From Bradyrhizobium vignae (GTDB taxonomy: Bacteria > Pseudomonadota > Alphaproteobacteria > Rhizobiales > Xanthobacteraceae), in contig NZ_RDQF01000051.1 of NCBI RefSeq assembly GCF_004114425.1, forward strand, positions 5,001 through 56,127: a DNA stretch of 51,127 nucleotides. Direction: 5' to 3'. The notes beneath the pieces were generated by a model that had not been told where the DNA came from, did not search any database, and was given only the letters and a program-made list of their open reading frames with translations. Position 1 is the stretch's first letter. Each line of letters opens with the position of its first letter. Of this stretch, positions 38,945 to 46,985 are shown piece after piece. Made by a program: the position numbers and the translations under genes.

Positions 38945-38974
38945 CTGATTTGACCAGAAGCCTGATTTAATCAG
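38945..38974 (-). promoter_or_regulatory. Two tandem operator-like palindromes upstream of the 3-hydroxybutyryl-CoA dehydrogenase gene
   Basis: CTGATTTAATCAG (38962-38974) is a perfect 6+1+6 palindrome. CTGATTTGACCAG (38945-38957) is a second copy with mismatches in the right arm. Centres are 17 bp apart. They lie 60-90 bp upstream of the start. The binding protein is unknown. Confidence 0.5.
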
Positions 38975-39040
38975 AACCTTGGCTCGAAACCTAGATTGGA
39001 TCGCTTCGAAGGCGTGCCCCACGCCAAAGAAAACGCGTCA

Positions 39041-39085
39041 AAAATGAAACACCGGCCGGAGTTTATACCTCCCGGCCGGTGTTTT
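39041..39085 (-). terminator. Rho-independent terminator of etfBA
   Basis: AAACACCGGCCGG pairs with CCGGCCGGTGTTT around a 12-nt loop, followed on the minus strand by CATTTTTG. It lies 9 nt after the etfA stop codon. U-rich sequence on both sides means it could work in both directions. Confidence 0.88.
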
Positions 39086-39093
39086 GTACGGCT

Positions 39094-40038
39094 TTACTTG
39101 CCGAGCTTGGCGAGTTCGGCCGTGAGCTCCGGAACCGCCTGGTAGAGGTCGGCGACCAGGCCGTAATCGGCGACCTGGAAGATCGGCGCATCCTCGTCCT
39201 TGTTGATCGCAACGATCACCTTGGAGTCCTTCATGCCGGCCAGATGCTGGATAGCGCCGGAAATGCCGACCGCGACGTAGAGCTCGGGCGCCACGACCTT
39301 GCCGGTCTGGCCGACCTGCCAATCGTTCGGCGCATAGCCCGCATCGACCGCGGCGCGCGAGGCACCGACGCCGGCGCCCAGCTTGTCGGCGAGCGGCTCG
39401 ATGTATTTGGCGAAGTTCTCGCGGCTCTGCATGGCGCGGCCGCCGGAGACGATGATCTTCGCGGAGGTCAGCTCGGGACGGTCGCTCTTGGCGACCTCCT
39501 CGCCGACGAAAGTCGACAGACCCGGATCAGCGGCCGCCGCCACGTTCTCGACCGGCGCGCTGCCACCTTCGCCAGCTGCGGCGAAGGTCGAGGTCCGCAC
39601 CGTGATGACTTTCTTGGCGTCCTTCGACTTCACCGTCTGGATGGCGTTGCCGGCGTAGATCGGGCGCTCGAATGTATCGGGCGCGACCACCTTGATGATC
39701 TCCGAGACCTGCATGACGTCGAGCAGGGCGGCGACGCGGGGCATCACGTTCTTGAAGCGCGAGGTCGCCGGCGCGACGATCGCGTCATAGCCGGACGCCA
39801 GCGACACGACCAGTGCGGCCAGCGGCTCGGCGAGGTCGTGCGCGTAGACGTCGCCATCGGCGAGCAGAACCTTCTTCACGCCGGCGAGCTTGGCAGCGGC
39901 ATCCGCCGCGGCCTTGGCGTTCTTTCCGGCGACCAGCACCTCGACATCCGCACCGAGCGCGGCAGCCGCGGTCAGGGCCTTGTTGGTCGCATCCTTCAGC
40001 GACGCATTGTCGTGTTCGGCAATCAGAAGCGTCGTCAT
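39094..40038 (-). CDS. etfA: Electron transfer flavoprotein alpha subunit
   Basis: A 314-residue FAD-binding subunit. The N-terminal domain starts TTLLIAEHDNASLKDAT. The C-terminal FAD domain carries VSGGRAM, GVGASRAAVDAGYAP, QVGQTGKVVAPELY, AVGISGAIQHLAG and INKDEDAPIF, all classical ETF-alpha motifs. It carries electrons from acyl-CoA and other dehydrogenases to ETF:quinone oxidoreductase. Its ATG overlaps the etfB stop by 1 nt. Confidence 0.97.
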   Translation of the reverse strand: MTTLLIAEHDNASLKDATNKALTAAAALGADVEVLVAGKNAKAAADAAAKLAGVKKVLLADGDVYAHDLAEPLAALVVSLASGYDAIVAPATSRFKNVMPRVAALLDVMQVSEIIKVVAPDTFERPIYAGNAIQTVKSKDAKKVITVRTSTFAAAGEGGSAPVENVAAAADPGLSTFVGEEVAKSDRPELTSAKIIVSGGRAMQSRENFAKYIEPLADKLGAGVGASRAAVDAGYAPNDWQVGQTGKVVAPELYVAVGISGAIQHLAGMKDSKVIVAINKDEDAPIFQVADYGLVADLYQAVPELTAELAKLGK

Positions 40039-40787
40039 CAGAGCACCCCGGCTTCGTTCTTGAGTTTCGACACCAGCTCGGCGACGTCCTTGACCTTGAC
40101 GCCTGCCTTGCGGCCGGCCGGCTCAGCCGTCTTGAGAACCTCGAGACGCGCGGCGACGTCGACGCCGTAATCGGTGACGGTCTTCTCCGCGATCGGCTTC
40201 TTCTTCGCCTTCATGATGTTGGGCAGCGAAGCGTAGCGCGGCTCGTTGAGGCGGAGATCGGTGGTGACGATCGCCGGTCCCTTCAGCTTCACAGTCTGCA
40301 GGCCGCCATCGACTTCGCGCGTGACCTTGAAATCAGAGCCTTCGACCTCGAGCTTGGAAGCGAAGGTCGCCTGCGACCAGCCGAGCAGCGCGGCCAGCAT
40401 CTGGCCGGTCTGGTTGCTGTCATCGTCGATCGCCTGCTTGCCGAGGATGATGAGGCCAGGCTGCTCCTCTTCGGCAACCTTCTTCAGGATCTTGGCGACG
40501 GCGAGCGGCTCGACGGTGCCCTCGGCCTTGACCAGGATGCCGCGATCGGCGCCCATGGCGAGACCAGTGCGGATCGTCTCAGACGCTTGCGCCGGTCCAA
40601 TGGAGACCACCACGACCTCGGTGGCCTTGCCGGCTTCCTTCAGGCGCAACGCTTCCTCGACCGCGATTTCATCGAACGGGTTCATGGACATCTTGACGTT
40701 GGCGAGTTCAACGCCCGACCCATCGCCCTTGACGCGGACCTTGACGTTGTAATCGACCACCCGCTTTACCGGCACTAAGACCTTCAT
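40038..40787 (-). CDS. etfB: Electron transfer flavoprotein beta subunit
   Basis: A 249-residue AMP-binding subunit. MKVLVPVKRVVDYNVK begins the domain, and the ETF-beta signature VDGGLQTVKLKGPAIVTTDLRL is present, with the GKQAIDDDSNQTGQMLA adenine-site region. Start at 40787 with AGAGGA upstream. It is first in the operon with etfA; a 17-bp-spaced promoter lies 48-76 bp upstream. Confidence 0.97.
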   Translation of the reverse strand: MKVLVPVKRVVDYNVKVRVKGDGSGVELANVKMSMNPFDEIAVEEALRLKEAGKATEVVVVSIGPAQASETIRTGLAMGADRGILVKAEGTVEPLAVAKILKKVAEEEQPGLIILGKQAIDDDSNQTGQMLAALLGWSQATFASKLEVEGSDFKVTREVDGGLQTVKLKGPAIVTTDLRLNEPRYASLPNIMKAKKKPIAEKTVTDYGVDVAARLEVLKTAEPAGRKAGVKVKDVAELVSKLKNEAGVL

Positions 40788-40834
40788 CGATCCTCTTTCA
40801 CTCAATTTAGGAGGGGGGTTATCAACTGGCGCGG

Positions 40835-40863
40835 AACCTAAAGGCCTGATCTGCCCCGGTCAA
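40835..40863 (-). promoter_or_regulatory. Promoter of etfBA
   Basis: TTGACC (40858-40863) and TAGGTT (40835-40840) on the minus strand, 17 bp apart, about 50 bp upstream of the etfB ATG. Assigned from sequence only. Confidence 0.5.
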
Positions 40864-40912
40864 CGCGCGAACGGCTCTAATTTTGGCCTTCTGAATTGCG
40901 GACCGCGATGGG

Positions 40913-41485
40913 TCAGCGGTTCTGGCCCGGAACCCAGAGCACATCGCCGGCGCCATTGCCATTAACGGCCCGGCTGGCCACGAACAGGAAGTCGGACAGG
41001 CGGTTCATATATTGGATGCCAGCCGCGCTGACCGGCTCGCCAGGCCGAGCCGCCAGTTCCACGATCACGCGTTCCGCCCTGCGGCATATCGTGCGCGCCA
41101 CATGCAGATAGGCAGCGGCCGGCGTGCCGCCGGGAAGCACGAAGGAGGTCAGCGGCGCGAGCTTGTCGTTGAGCGCGTCAATGTCGCGCTCGAGCCGCTC
41201 GACCTGACCCACCACTACCCGCAGCCGCTCGGCTTTGCCCTCCCGTTCGGGCACGGCGAGATCCGCGCCGAGATCGAACAGATCATTCTGGATGCGGCCA
41301 AGCATCGCATCGAACTGGGGCATGTCCCGCGTGTGAAGCCTGACCACGCCGATGGCCGCATTGGTCTCGTCGACGGTGCCATAGGCCTCGATGCGCAGAT
41401 CGTATTTCGGACGCCGCTCGCCGGTTCCGAGCGCCGTCGTGCCGTCGTCACCGGTCTTCGTGTAGATGCGGTTCAGCACCACCAT
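40913..41485 (-). CDS. Cob(I)yrinic acid a,c-diamide adenosyltransferase (PduO type)
   Basis: A 190-residue PduO-type enzyme that adds the adenosyl group of ATP to cob(I)alamin. The ATP loop is RIYTKTGDDGTTALGTGER (6-24), then AYGTVDETNAAIG, then the C-terminal RRAERVIVELA and NRLSDFLFVASR motifs with the conserved Arg/Asp residues. AAGGAG precedes the ATG. No other cobalamin genes are adjacent. The HIG1-like gene lies upstream on the same strand across a repeat. Confidence 0.95.
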   Translation of the reverse strand: MVVLNRIYTKTGDDGTTALGTGERRPKYDLRIEAYGTVDETNAAIGVVRLHTRDMPQFDAMLGRIQNDLFDLGADLAVPEREGKAERLRVVVGQVERLERDIDALNDKLAPLTSFVLPGGTPAAAYLHVARTICRRAERVIVELAARPGEPVSAAGIQYMNRLSDFLFVASRAVNGNGAGDVLWVPGQNR

Positions 41486-41502
41486 GCTGGTCTCCTTGGT
41501 TT

Positions 41503-41575
41503 AGGGCATGACCTTGTCGGAAAACCGCTTCGCACTTTTCGCAAACGCGGCCCTTCGGGTTTCGGATCATGCCCT
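41503..41575. repeat. Inverted repeat element, family G
   Basis: AGGGCATGACC at one end and GGATCATGCCCT at the other, with inner CGGAAAACCGCTTCGCAC and GCGGCCCTTCGGG foldbacks. This resembles a dispersed Bradyrhizobium element known to me by pattern. Its right end overlaps the stop codon of the HIG1-like gene by two bases. Confidence 0.75.
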
Positions 41576-41768
41576 ATCGCCCCATCGCCCAGACCGCGAG
41601 CATCGCGATGATGATCGCCACGAACTGAAGCAGCACGCGCCAGCGCATCAGCTTCTGCGAGGTGTTGGGCGAACCACCGCGCATCATGTTGACGAGTCCG
41701 AGCAGCAGCACCAGCGCCACGGCGCCCGCTGCCGCCGGCAGGATGAAAGTACTGAGGAGAGATGCCAT
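41574..41768 (-). CDS. HIG1-like twin transmembrane protein
   Basis: A 64-residue protein with two membrane helices (about 7-25 and 44-62). The connecting loop has MRGGSPNTSQKLMRWRVLLQ, close to the QRRQ-type motif of bacterial HIG1-domain proteins. Eukaryotic HIG1 proteins attach to cytochrome oxidase supercomplexes; the bacterial role is not settled. The start is MASLLST at 41768; the frame extends upstream but without a signal. Confidence 0.75.
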   Translation of the reverse strand: MASLLSTFILPAAAGAVALVLLLGLVNMMRGGSPNTSQKLMRWRVLLQFVAIIIAMLAVWAMGR

Positions 41769-41874
41769 TGGGGGTAGATAACACCGTGTGCGCCGGTCCG
41801 CCATGGCGTTCGCGATCTGGCTTTTGAGCCAATAATATCAGAAGCTGGTTCGATGATTTCCGATTTGCGCGAGC

Positions 41875-42068
41875 GCCCCGTTCTCTTCGCCTCTCCCCGC
41901 GTGCGGGAAGAGGCCGGAATGCGCGCGCAGCGCGGATTCCGGGTGAGGGGGATTCTCCGCGCGTCCCTCTCTCTTCGTCCCCGCGGAGAGTCCCCCTCAC
42001 CCGCCGCCGAACGATGCTGCGCATCGCTCGGCTTGCGTCGGCCCCTCCTCGCGCGCGGGGAGAGGCGA
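41875..42068. repeat. Intergenic repeat element, family C-like
   Basis: CTCTTCGCCTCTCCCCGCGT at the left and GCGCGGGGAGAGGCGAAG at the right are near-perfect arms. Two inner GAGGGGGATTCTCCGCG / CGCGGAGAGTCCCCCTC arms face each other, with ATGCTGCGCAT between. The same kind of element lies at 25958-26164. It ends directly at the ribosome-binding site of the next gene. Confidence 0.75.
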
Positions 42069-42082
42069 AGCTGGAGCAAGCG

Positions 42083-42976
42083 GTGAAAGCGATCCGCTAC
42101 ATCTACGTCGTGGTGATGGACGCGTTCTACACGTTCCTCGCCGATGATGGTTGGGCGATCGCTAGCCACATCGCGCTGTCGACGCTGATGGCGCTATTCC
42201 CGTTCCTGATCGTGCTGACCTCGCTCGCCGGCTTCTTCGGCTCCAAGGAACTCGCCGACCAAGCCGCCGGCTTGATGCTTCAGGTCTGGCCCAAGCAGGT
42301 CGCCGATTCGATCTCCGGAGAGGTGCATGACGTGCTGACCACCACGCGCACCGGCATCCTGACCATCGGCGCGGCGCTGTCGGTCTATTTCGCCTCCAAC
42401 GGCGTCGAGGCGCTCCGGGTCGCGCTCAACCGCGCCTATGCAGTGGTGGAGATGCGGCGCTGGTATTGGCTGCGGCTGGAATCGATCGCCTATACGCTGA
42501 TTGCGGCCTTCACGGCCCTCGCCATGGCATTCCTGATCGTGCTCGGTCCGCTGATCATCGAGGCCGCGCGGCGCCACATTCCCCTGTTCGTCGAATCGAA
42601 CGAAAGCATTCTCACCTGGCTACGCTACGGCATCACCATCAGCGCGCTGGTGGTGGCGCTGTTCATCCTGCACGCCTGGCTGCCGGCGGGACGGCGCAGC
42701 TTCCTCCAGATCGTGCCGGGCATCATCTTCACAGTGGTGGCGTCGCTGGTTTCCGGCGTCGTCTTCGGACAGTATCTGGCGCGCTTCGCCAACAACTACG
42801 TCACGATGTATGCGGGCCTCGCCTCGGTGATCATCGCGCTGGTGTTCCTGTATTTCATCGCCGCGATCTTCGTTTACGGCGGCGAACTCAACGCTGCGAT
42901 CATCAAGTCGCGGCTTCCTCACGGCGTGTCGCTTCAAGCAGCGCAGTCGCTAAAGCCCGCGGAGACACAGGCTTGA
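42083..42976 (+). CDS. YihY/virulence factor BrkB family membrane protein
   Basis: A 297-residue protein with six predicted membrane helices. It shows the family's landmarks: FLADDGWAIASHIALSTLMALFPF near the start, GFFGSKELADQA, YAVVEMRRWYWLRLESIAYT, and the GGELNAAI end motif. Start is GTG at 42083 with GGAG at 42072-42075; upstream in-frame codons lie in a repeat. It is often mis-called RNase BN. Its last 74 nt overlap the 3' end of the histidine kinase gene on the other strand. Confidence 0.88.
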   Translation: MKAIRYIYVVVMDAFYTFLADDGWAIASHIALSTLMALFPFLIVLTSLAGFFGSKELADQAAGLMLQVWPKQVADSISGEVHDVLTTTRTGILTIGAALSVYFASNGVEALRVALNRAYAVVEMRRWYWLRLESIAYTLIAAFTALAMAFLIVLGPLIIEAARRHIPLFVESNESILTWLRYGITISALVVALFILHAWLPAGRRSFLQIVPGIIFTVVASLVSGVVFGQYLARFANNYVTMYAGLASVIIALVFLYFIAAIFVYGGELNAAIIKSRLPHGVSLQAAQSLKPAETQA

Positions 42977-44168
42977 CTAGGAAGGCATCGGCACCGGCCT
43001 GGCGCGAGGCTGCCTCGTCCTCGCCGCGGCCGGACACGCCGATGATCGGAATCTGAGCCAGCGGCGTCGGCAGCGCGCGAATCCGCTTGATGGCCTCGAT
43101 GCCGTCGATGCCCGGCAGGACCATGTCCATCAGCACCGCGTCGAACGCGCCCTGCTCCAGCCGGCCGACCGCATCCTCGCCGCGCCCGATGAACTCGGCA
43201 TGATGGCCAAGCTCGGTCAGGATGGTGTTGAGCACGACGCGGCCGAATGGATTGTCCTCGACGCTGAGCACGCGAAGGGCGGCGACCGCTTCGGGCTCGC
43301 TGCCGTCCTTCGCCTTGCGAGTCTTGCCTGACCCCGCAGCATCCAGCGACACCGTCAACGTGAAGGTGGCGCCGCCGCCGCGGCGCGGTGCCACGGTGAT
43401 ATCGCCGCCCATCGCGCGGGCCAATTGCTTGACCGAGGAGAGCCCCAGGCCGGCACCGCCGAAGCGTGAGGCGATGGTGACATTGGCCTGGGTGAACGGA
43501 CGGAACAGCCGCTTGATCTCGGCCATGGTGAGGCCGATGCCGCTGTCGGAGACCGCAAAGGCGACGCCGACCCTGCCCTTGCCCTTCGCTTGACCTTTGG
43601 CCGGACGCCACGGCTCGACTGCGAGCGCCACGCCGCCCTGGTCGGTGAATTTCACGGCATTGTCGATCAGGTTCTCGAGCGCGGCGCGCAGGCGGACGGG
43701 ATCACCGACCACAAGTCCAGGGAGCTTTTCGGAGATCCCGACCTCGGCCCGGAGACCTTTGGCCGCGGCGCGGCCGGCCAGCGAATCGCCGGCGCTGCGG
43801 GCAAGCGTCCTGAGGTCGAACAGGTCCTGCCGCAGCGCGCCGCCGCCCTTTCCCGCCCCCTTGCCCGTTTTGGCGGCATCCACGAACAGCGTGGCGAGGC
43901 TCGCCAGATGCTCGGCACCGGCCTTGATCGTATCGGCCCAGCGCCGCTCCCGTTCGCCGAGATCGGAGGTCGCGAGCAGGTCGCTGATCGCCAGAATACC
44001 AGTCAGGGGGGTGCGGACCTCATGAGCAAAGGCGGCCAGCGCCGCCTGGACCACGTCCGGCCCGACCGCCTTGGTGCTGCGCTTGCGCAACCGGGCGGCC
44101 GCCCCGGGCTTCCGAGGCAGCCGCCTGGACGTCCGCGTTGTGCGCGCTGGACGCATTTTCGCCGCCAT
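42903..44168 (-). CDS. Soluble hybrid histidine kinase/response regulator
   Basis: A 421-residue protein. After a basic N-terminus (1-35) come a HisKA domain with H49 (FAHEVRTPLTGI), an HATPase domain (N box ENLIDNAVKF, G1 VSDSGIGL, G2 FGGAGLGLSS) and a C-terminal receiver with phosphoacceptor D348 (VLMDMVLPGIDG) and the Lys in FLVKPVS. There is no membrane helix or PAS/sensor domain, so the signal must come from a partner or the Lys/Arg-rich N-terminus. Start at 44168 with AAGGGGATTC upstream. No cognate regulator gene is adjacent. Confidence 0.9.
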   Translation of the reverse strand: MAAKMRPARTTRTSRRLPRKPGAAARLRKRSTKAVGPDVVQAALAAFAHEVRTPLTGILAISDLLATSDLGERERRWADTIKAGAEHLASLATLFVDAAKTGKGAGKGGGALRQDLFDLRTLARSAGDSLAGRAAAKGLRAEVGISEKLPGLVVGDPVRLRAALENLIDNAVKFTDQGGVALAVEPWRPAKGQAKGKGRVGVAFAVSDSGIGLTMAEIKRLFRPFTQANVTIASRFGGAGLGLSSVKQLARAMGGDITVAPRRGGGATFTLTVSLDAAGSGKTRKAKDGSEPEAVAALRVLSVEDNPFGRVVLNTILTELGHHAEFIGRGEDAVGRLEQGAFDAVLMDMVLPGIDGIEAIKRIRALPTPLAQIPIIGVSGRGEDEAASRQAGADAFLVKPVSPRALATALLEATRREEAAT

Positions 44169-44269
44169 GAATCCCCTTCGAAGTACCCTCTTCGAACCCC
44201 GCACTGGCCAAGCATGGCATGGAGGAACCCCCGGAGTCACGGCGACGTTTAGCTAACCCCCAGAGAAAC

Positions 44270-45139
44270 TTAATCTAATCCCACCAGCTGGCGGACACGG
44301 GCAGGCGCGATGCCGGCCGCACGCAAGGCGCGCAGACCGGTCGAGCGGCTCGACTTCGACAACTTCCGGCCTGCCTCGTCGCGAATCAACCGGTGATGGC
44401 GATAGGTGGGTTCGGGCAGGCCGAGCAGGACCTGTAACAAACGGTGCACCGATGTGGCATGAAACAGGTCCTGGCCCCGCACGATCTCACTGACGCCCTG
44501 GAGTGCGTCGTCGACGATCACCGACAGATGATAGCTGGTCGGCGTCTCCTTGCGGGCCAGGATCACGTCGCCCCACACCTCGGGCCGCGCCGGGACGCTG
44601 CCGCGCTCGCCATCGGGCCCCTCGCCGAGCTCGTTCCAACTCAGGCCGGCGGCGCCGCGGCAGGCGGCCGCCATGTCGAGACGCAGCGCGTAAGGCGCGC
44701 CCGAGGCGATCAGCTGCGAGCGCTCGTCAGCCGACAGTGATTTGGCGTCGCCCGGATAAAGCGGTGCGCCGTCCGGATCGCGCGGCCATGGCCCATCGGC
44801 CTCGCGCGCGGCCACAAGCTTTGCGATCTCGGCCCGGCTTTCGAAGGCGGGATAGACGAGACCGAGCGCAGAGAGCTTTTCCAGGGCGGCGCGATAATCG
44901 GCGGGATGTTCGGACTGCCGGCGCACCGGCCTCTCCCAGGCAATTCCGAGCCAGGCGAGATCCTCGTAGATCGCCGTCTCGTATTCCGGCCGGCAGCGCG
45001 TCGCGTCGATGTCCTCGATCCGCAACAGCAGCCGCCCGCCGGTCTCTCGCGCGCGATCGAAATTGAGCAGCGCAGAATAGGCGTGGCCGAGATGCAGGAA
45101 GCCGTTCGGGCTCGGGGCAAATCGGAAAACGGGTGGCAT
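44270..45139 (-). CDS. gluQ: Glutamyl-Q tRNA(Asp) synthetase
   Basis: A 289-residue class I GluRS paralogue lacking the anticodon-binding domain. It attaches glutamate to the queuosine base of tRNA-Asp. FAPSPNGFLHLGH (HIGH-type motif, 16-19), EDIDATRCRPE and KLSKSSRS (KMSKS-type) are present. The length is about that of GluQ-RS rather than GluRS (about 470). The stop lies 100 nt from the histidine kinase start on the same strand. Confidence 0.95.
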   Translation of the reverse strand: MPPVFRFAPSPNGFLHLGHAYSALLNFDRARETGGRLLLRIEDIDATRCRPEYETAIYEDLAWLGIAWERPVRRQSEHPADYRAALEKLSALGLVYPAFESRAEIAKLVAAREADGPWPRDPDGAPLYPGDAKSLSADERSQLIASGAPYALRLDMAAACRGAAGLSWNELGEGPDGERGSVPARPEVWGDVILARKETPTSYHLSVIVDDALQGVSEIVRGQDLFHATSVHRLLQVLLGLPEPTYRHHRLIRDEAGRKLSKSSRSTGLRALRAAGIAPARVRQLVGLD

Positions 45140-45155
45140 GAGTTCTCGGTGTATC

Positions 45156-45243
45156 CGTCATTGCCGGGCTTGACCCGGCACTCCATCCTCCATGACTCTG
45201 TTACGATAGGAGATGGATGGCCGGGTCAAGCCCGGCCATGACG
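45156..45243. repeat. Intergenic inverted repeat, family H
   Basis: CGTCATTGCCGGGCTTGACC and GGGTCAAGCCCGGCCATGACG are near-perfect 20-nt arms around a 48-nt centre, between the divergent gluQ and AlkA-like genes. It sits where their promoters should be. The repeated GTCAT...ATGAC ends are shared with families A and D. Confidence 0.85.
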
Positions 45244-45269
45244 AGTCCCATAACAATGATCCCATAAGA

Positions 45270-45923
45270 ATGACCATTCACCTCGAAACCCAGTCCGATC
45301 TCGAAGACGCCGTTCACGCGCTGATCAAGCGCGATCCGCGCCTTAAACCCGTGCTCGAGATCGCGGGCATGCCGGCGCTGCGGCGGCGCGAGCCGGGTTT
45401 TACGGGGCTGGCGCACATCGTCTGCGGGCAGCAGCTCTCGACCGCGAGTGCCGCGGCGATCTGGGGACGGCTGTCGGCGGCGTTCGATCCGTTCGACCAT
45501 GACGCCGTGCGCCGCGCGCGCACCGACCGGCTGGGACGGCTCGGCCTCTCCGCCGCCAAGATCAAGACCCTCAAGCATCTCGCCCGCGAGATCACCGCGC
45601 AGCGGTTGAACCTGGACGTGCTTGCAGAAGAAGATGCCGATGCCGCGCATCACACGCTGATCGCGCTGCCCGGCATCGGGCCGTGGACCGCGGACGTCTA
45701 CCTGCTGTTCTGCCTCGGCCACGGCGATGCCTGGCCGGCCGGCGACCTCGCGGTGCAGGAGGGCATCAAGATCGGGCTCGGCCTCAAGGCGCGGCCGACG
45801 GAGAAGCAAATGGCGCCGCTCGCCGAACCCTGGCGTCCACTGCGCGGCGCGGCGGCGCATCTGTGGTGGAGCTATTACCGCGCGGTGAAGAAACGCGAGG
45901 GCGTGCTCGCGGGGGCGGGCTAG
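45270..45923 (+). CDS. DNA-3-methyladenine glycosylase, AlkA/HhH-GPD type
   Basis: A 217-residue base-excision enzyme that removes alkylated purines. The helix-hairpin-helix is LPGIGPWTADVYLL (133-146) and the catalytic Asp is D159 (AGDLAVQ). There is no iron-sulfur cluster Cys set. It lacks the N-terminal domain of E. coli AlkA, so it is the short MagIII/AlkA-core type. The start at 45270 is inside a normal gene; frames further upstream are repeat sequence. Its end overlaps the LysR gene end by 4 nt. Confidence 0.92.
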   Translation: MTIHLETQSDLEDAVHALIKRDPRLKPVLEIAGMPALRRREPGFTGLAHIVCGQQLSTASAAAIWGRLSAAFDPFDHDAVRRARTDRLGRLGLSAAKIKTLKHLAREITAQRLNLDVLAEEDADAAHHTLIALPGIGPWTADVYLLFCLGHGDAWPAGDLAVQEGIKIGLGLKARPTEKQMAPLAEPWRPLRGAAAHLWWSYYRAVKKREGVLAGAG

Positions 45924-46807
45924 CCCCGCAGCCGCGCGCGGTCGGCCCGGGCGCATTCGGCGACGAAATCGACCACGGCGCGCACCGCCGGGAGCTCGAC
46001 GAGGTCGGGATGGGCCAGCAGCCACAGATCCGCGACGCTGGCGAGCTTCTGCGGGGCGACGCGCACGAGATCGGAATAGGCTTCGGCGACGAAGCACGAC
46101 AGTGCCGAGATTCCGATCCCGGCGCGGACCGCCGCCAGCATGTCCCCCTGGGAGGAGCAGCGCATCACCACCCTCGCCTGCCGCGTGACGACGTCGCTCC
46201 AGCGCGCGAGCTGCGCATTGGACGCCTGGTCGGCGAAACCGATGACGCTGTGCCCTTTCCACTCGCCGCGCCGTTCAGGCAGTGACCGCCCGGCGGCATA
46301 ATCGCGGGAGGCATAGAATCCCGTGCCGAGACGGCCGATCTTGCGGCCAACCAGGTTTTCCTCGCCGCTGTCGACGGGCCGCAATACCACGTCCGCCTCA
46401 CGCCGGCGCACGCTTGCCGGAAACGGATGGGTGATGATCTCGAGCTGGATATGATCGTGCGCACGCAGGAAGGCAGGCAAGCGCGGCATCAGCCAATGAG
46501 AGGCCAGCGTCGCGCCGATCGACAGCTTGACGATACCGCGCGCCTTGTGTCCTTTCGCCGCGACCGCGGTCTCGGCCCGTAGCGCCGCCGCAGCCATTGC
46601 CTCGGCGTGCTCGCGCAACGTCCTTCCATCCGCGGTCAGCGCCAGGCCGTCGGCGGCGCGCGCCACCAATCGGGTGCCGAGCTGGGCTTCCAGCGCCGCG
46701 ATGTTGCGGCTGACGGTGGGATGGCTGGTGTGCAGCCGGCGGGCGGCGGCGGTGAAGCTGCCGGTATCGGCGACCGCAACGAAGGTCTTGCAAAGGTCCC
46801 AGTCCAT
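45920..46807 (-). CDS. LysR family transcriptional regulator
   Basis: A 295-residue LysR-type regulator: winged HTH at 1-60 (TFVAVADTGSFTAAARRLHTS) and an effector domain at about 88-290. It lies divergent from the nitronate monooxygenase operon, with a palindrome in the 178-nt gap, so it probably controls that operon and itself. The effector is unknown. Confidence 0.92.
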   Translation of the reverse strand: MDWDLCKTFVAVADTGSFTAAARRLHTSHPTVSRNIAALEAQLGTRLVARAADGLALTADGRTLREHAEAMAAAALRAETAVAAKGHKARGIVKLSIGATLASHWLMPRLPAFLRAHDHIQLEIITHPFPASVRRREADVVLRPVDSGEENLVGRKIGRLGTGFYASRDYAAGRSLPERRGEWKGHSVIGFADQASNAQLARWSDVVTRQARVVMRCSSQGDMLAAVRAGIGISALSCFVAEAYSDLVRVAPQKLASVADLWLLAHPDLVELPAVRAVVDFVAECARADRARLRG

Positions 46808-46837
46808 CGGCAGCCTTGTTCATATCTAAATGATGGT

Positions 46838-46855
46838 CCGTTCATTATTGAACGG
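46838..46855. promoter_or_regulatory. LysR-type operator candidate
   Basis: CCGTTCA-TTAT-TGAACGG is a perfect palindrome 31 bp upstream of the LysR ATG and includes a T-N11-A pair. It is the only obvious inverted repeat in the divergent promoter region. Confidence 0.55.
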
Positions 46856-46985
46856 CCGGGCCGCGCCGTCCAACCTTATAATGGACTCAAATCCGCAACA
46901 CGGGCGCCAATCCGCCCGCGCGACAATCAACATGGAAACGCCTCGTCATCCGCCCGCCGGCGGTGCCGCGTTTCAGGAGGACATG

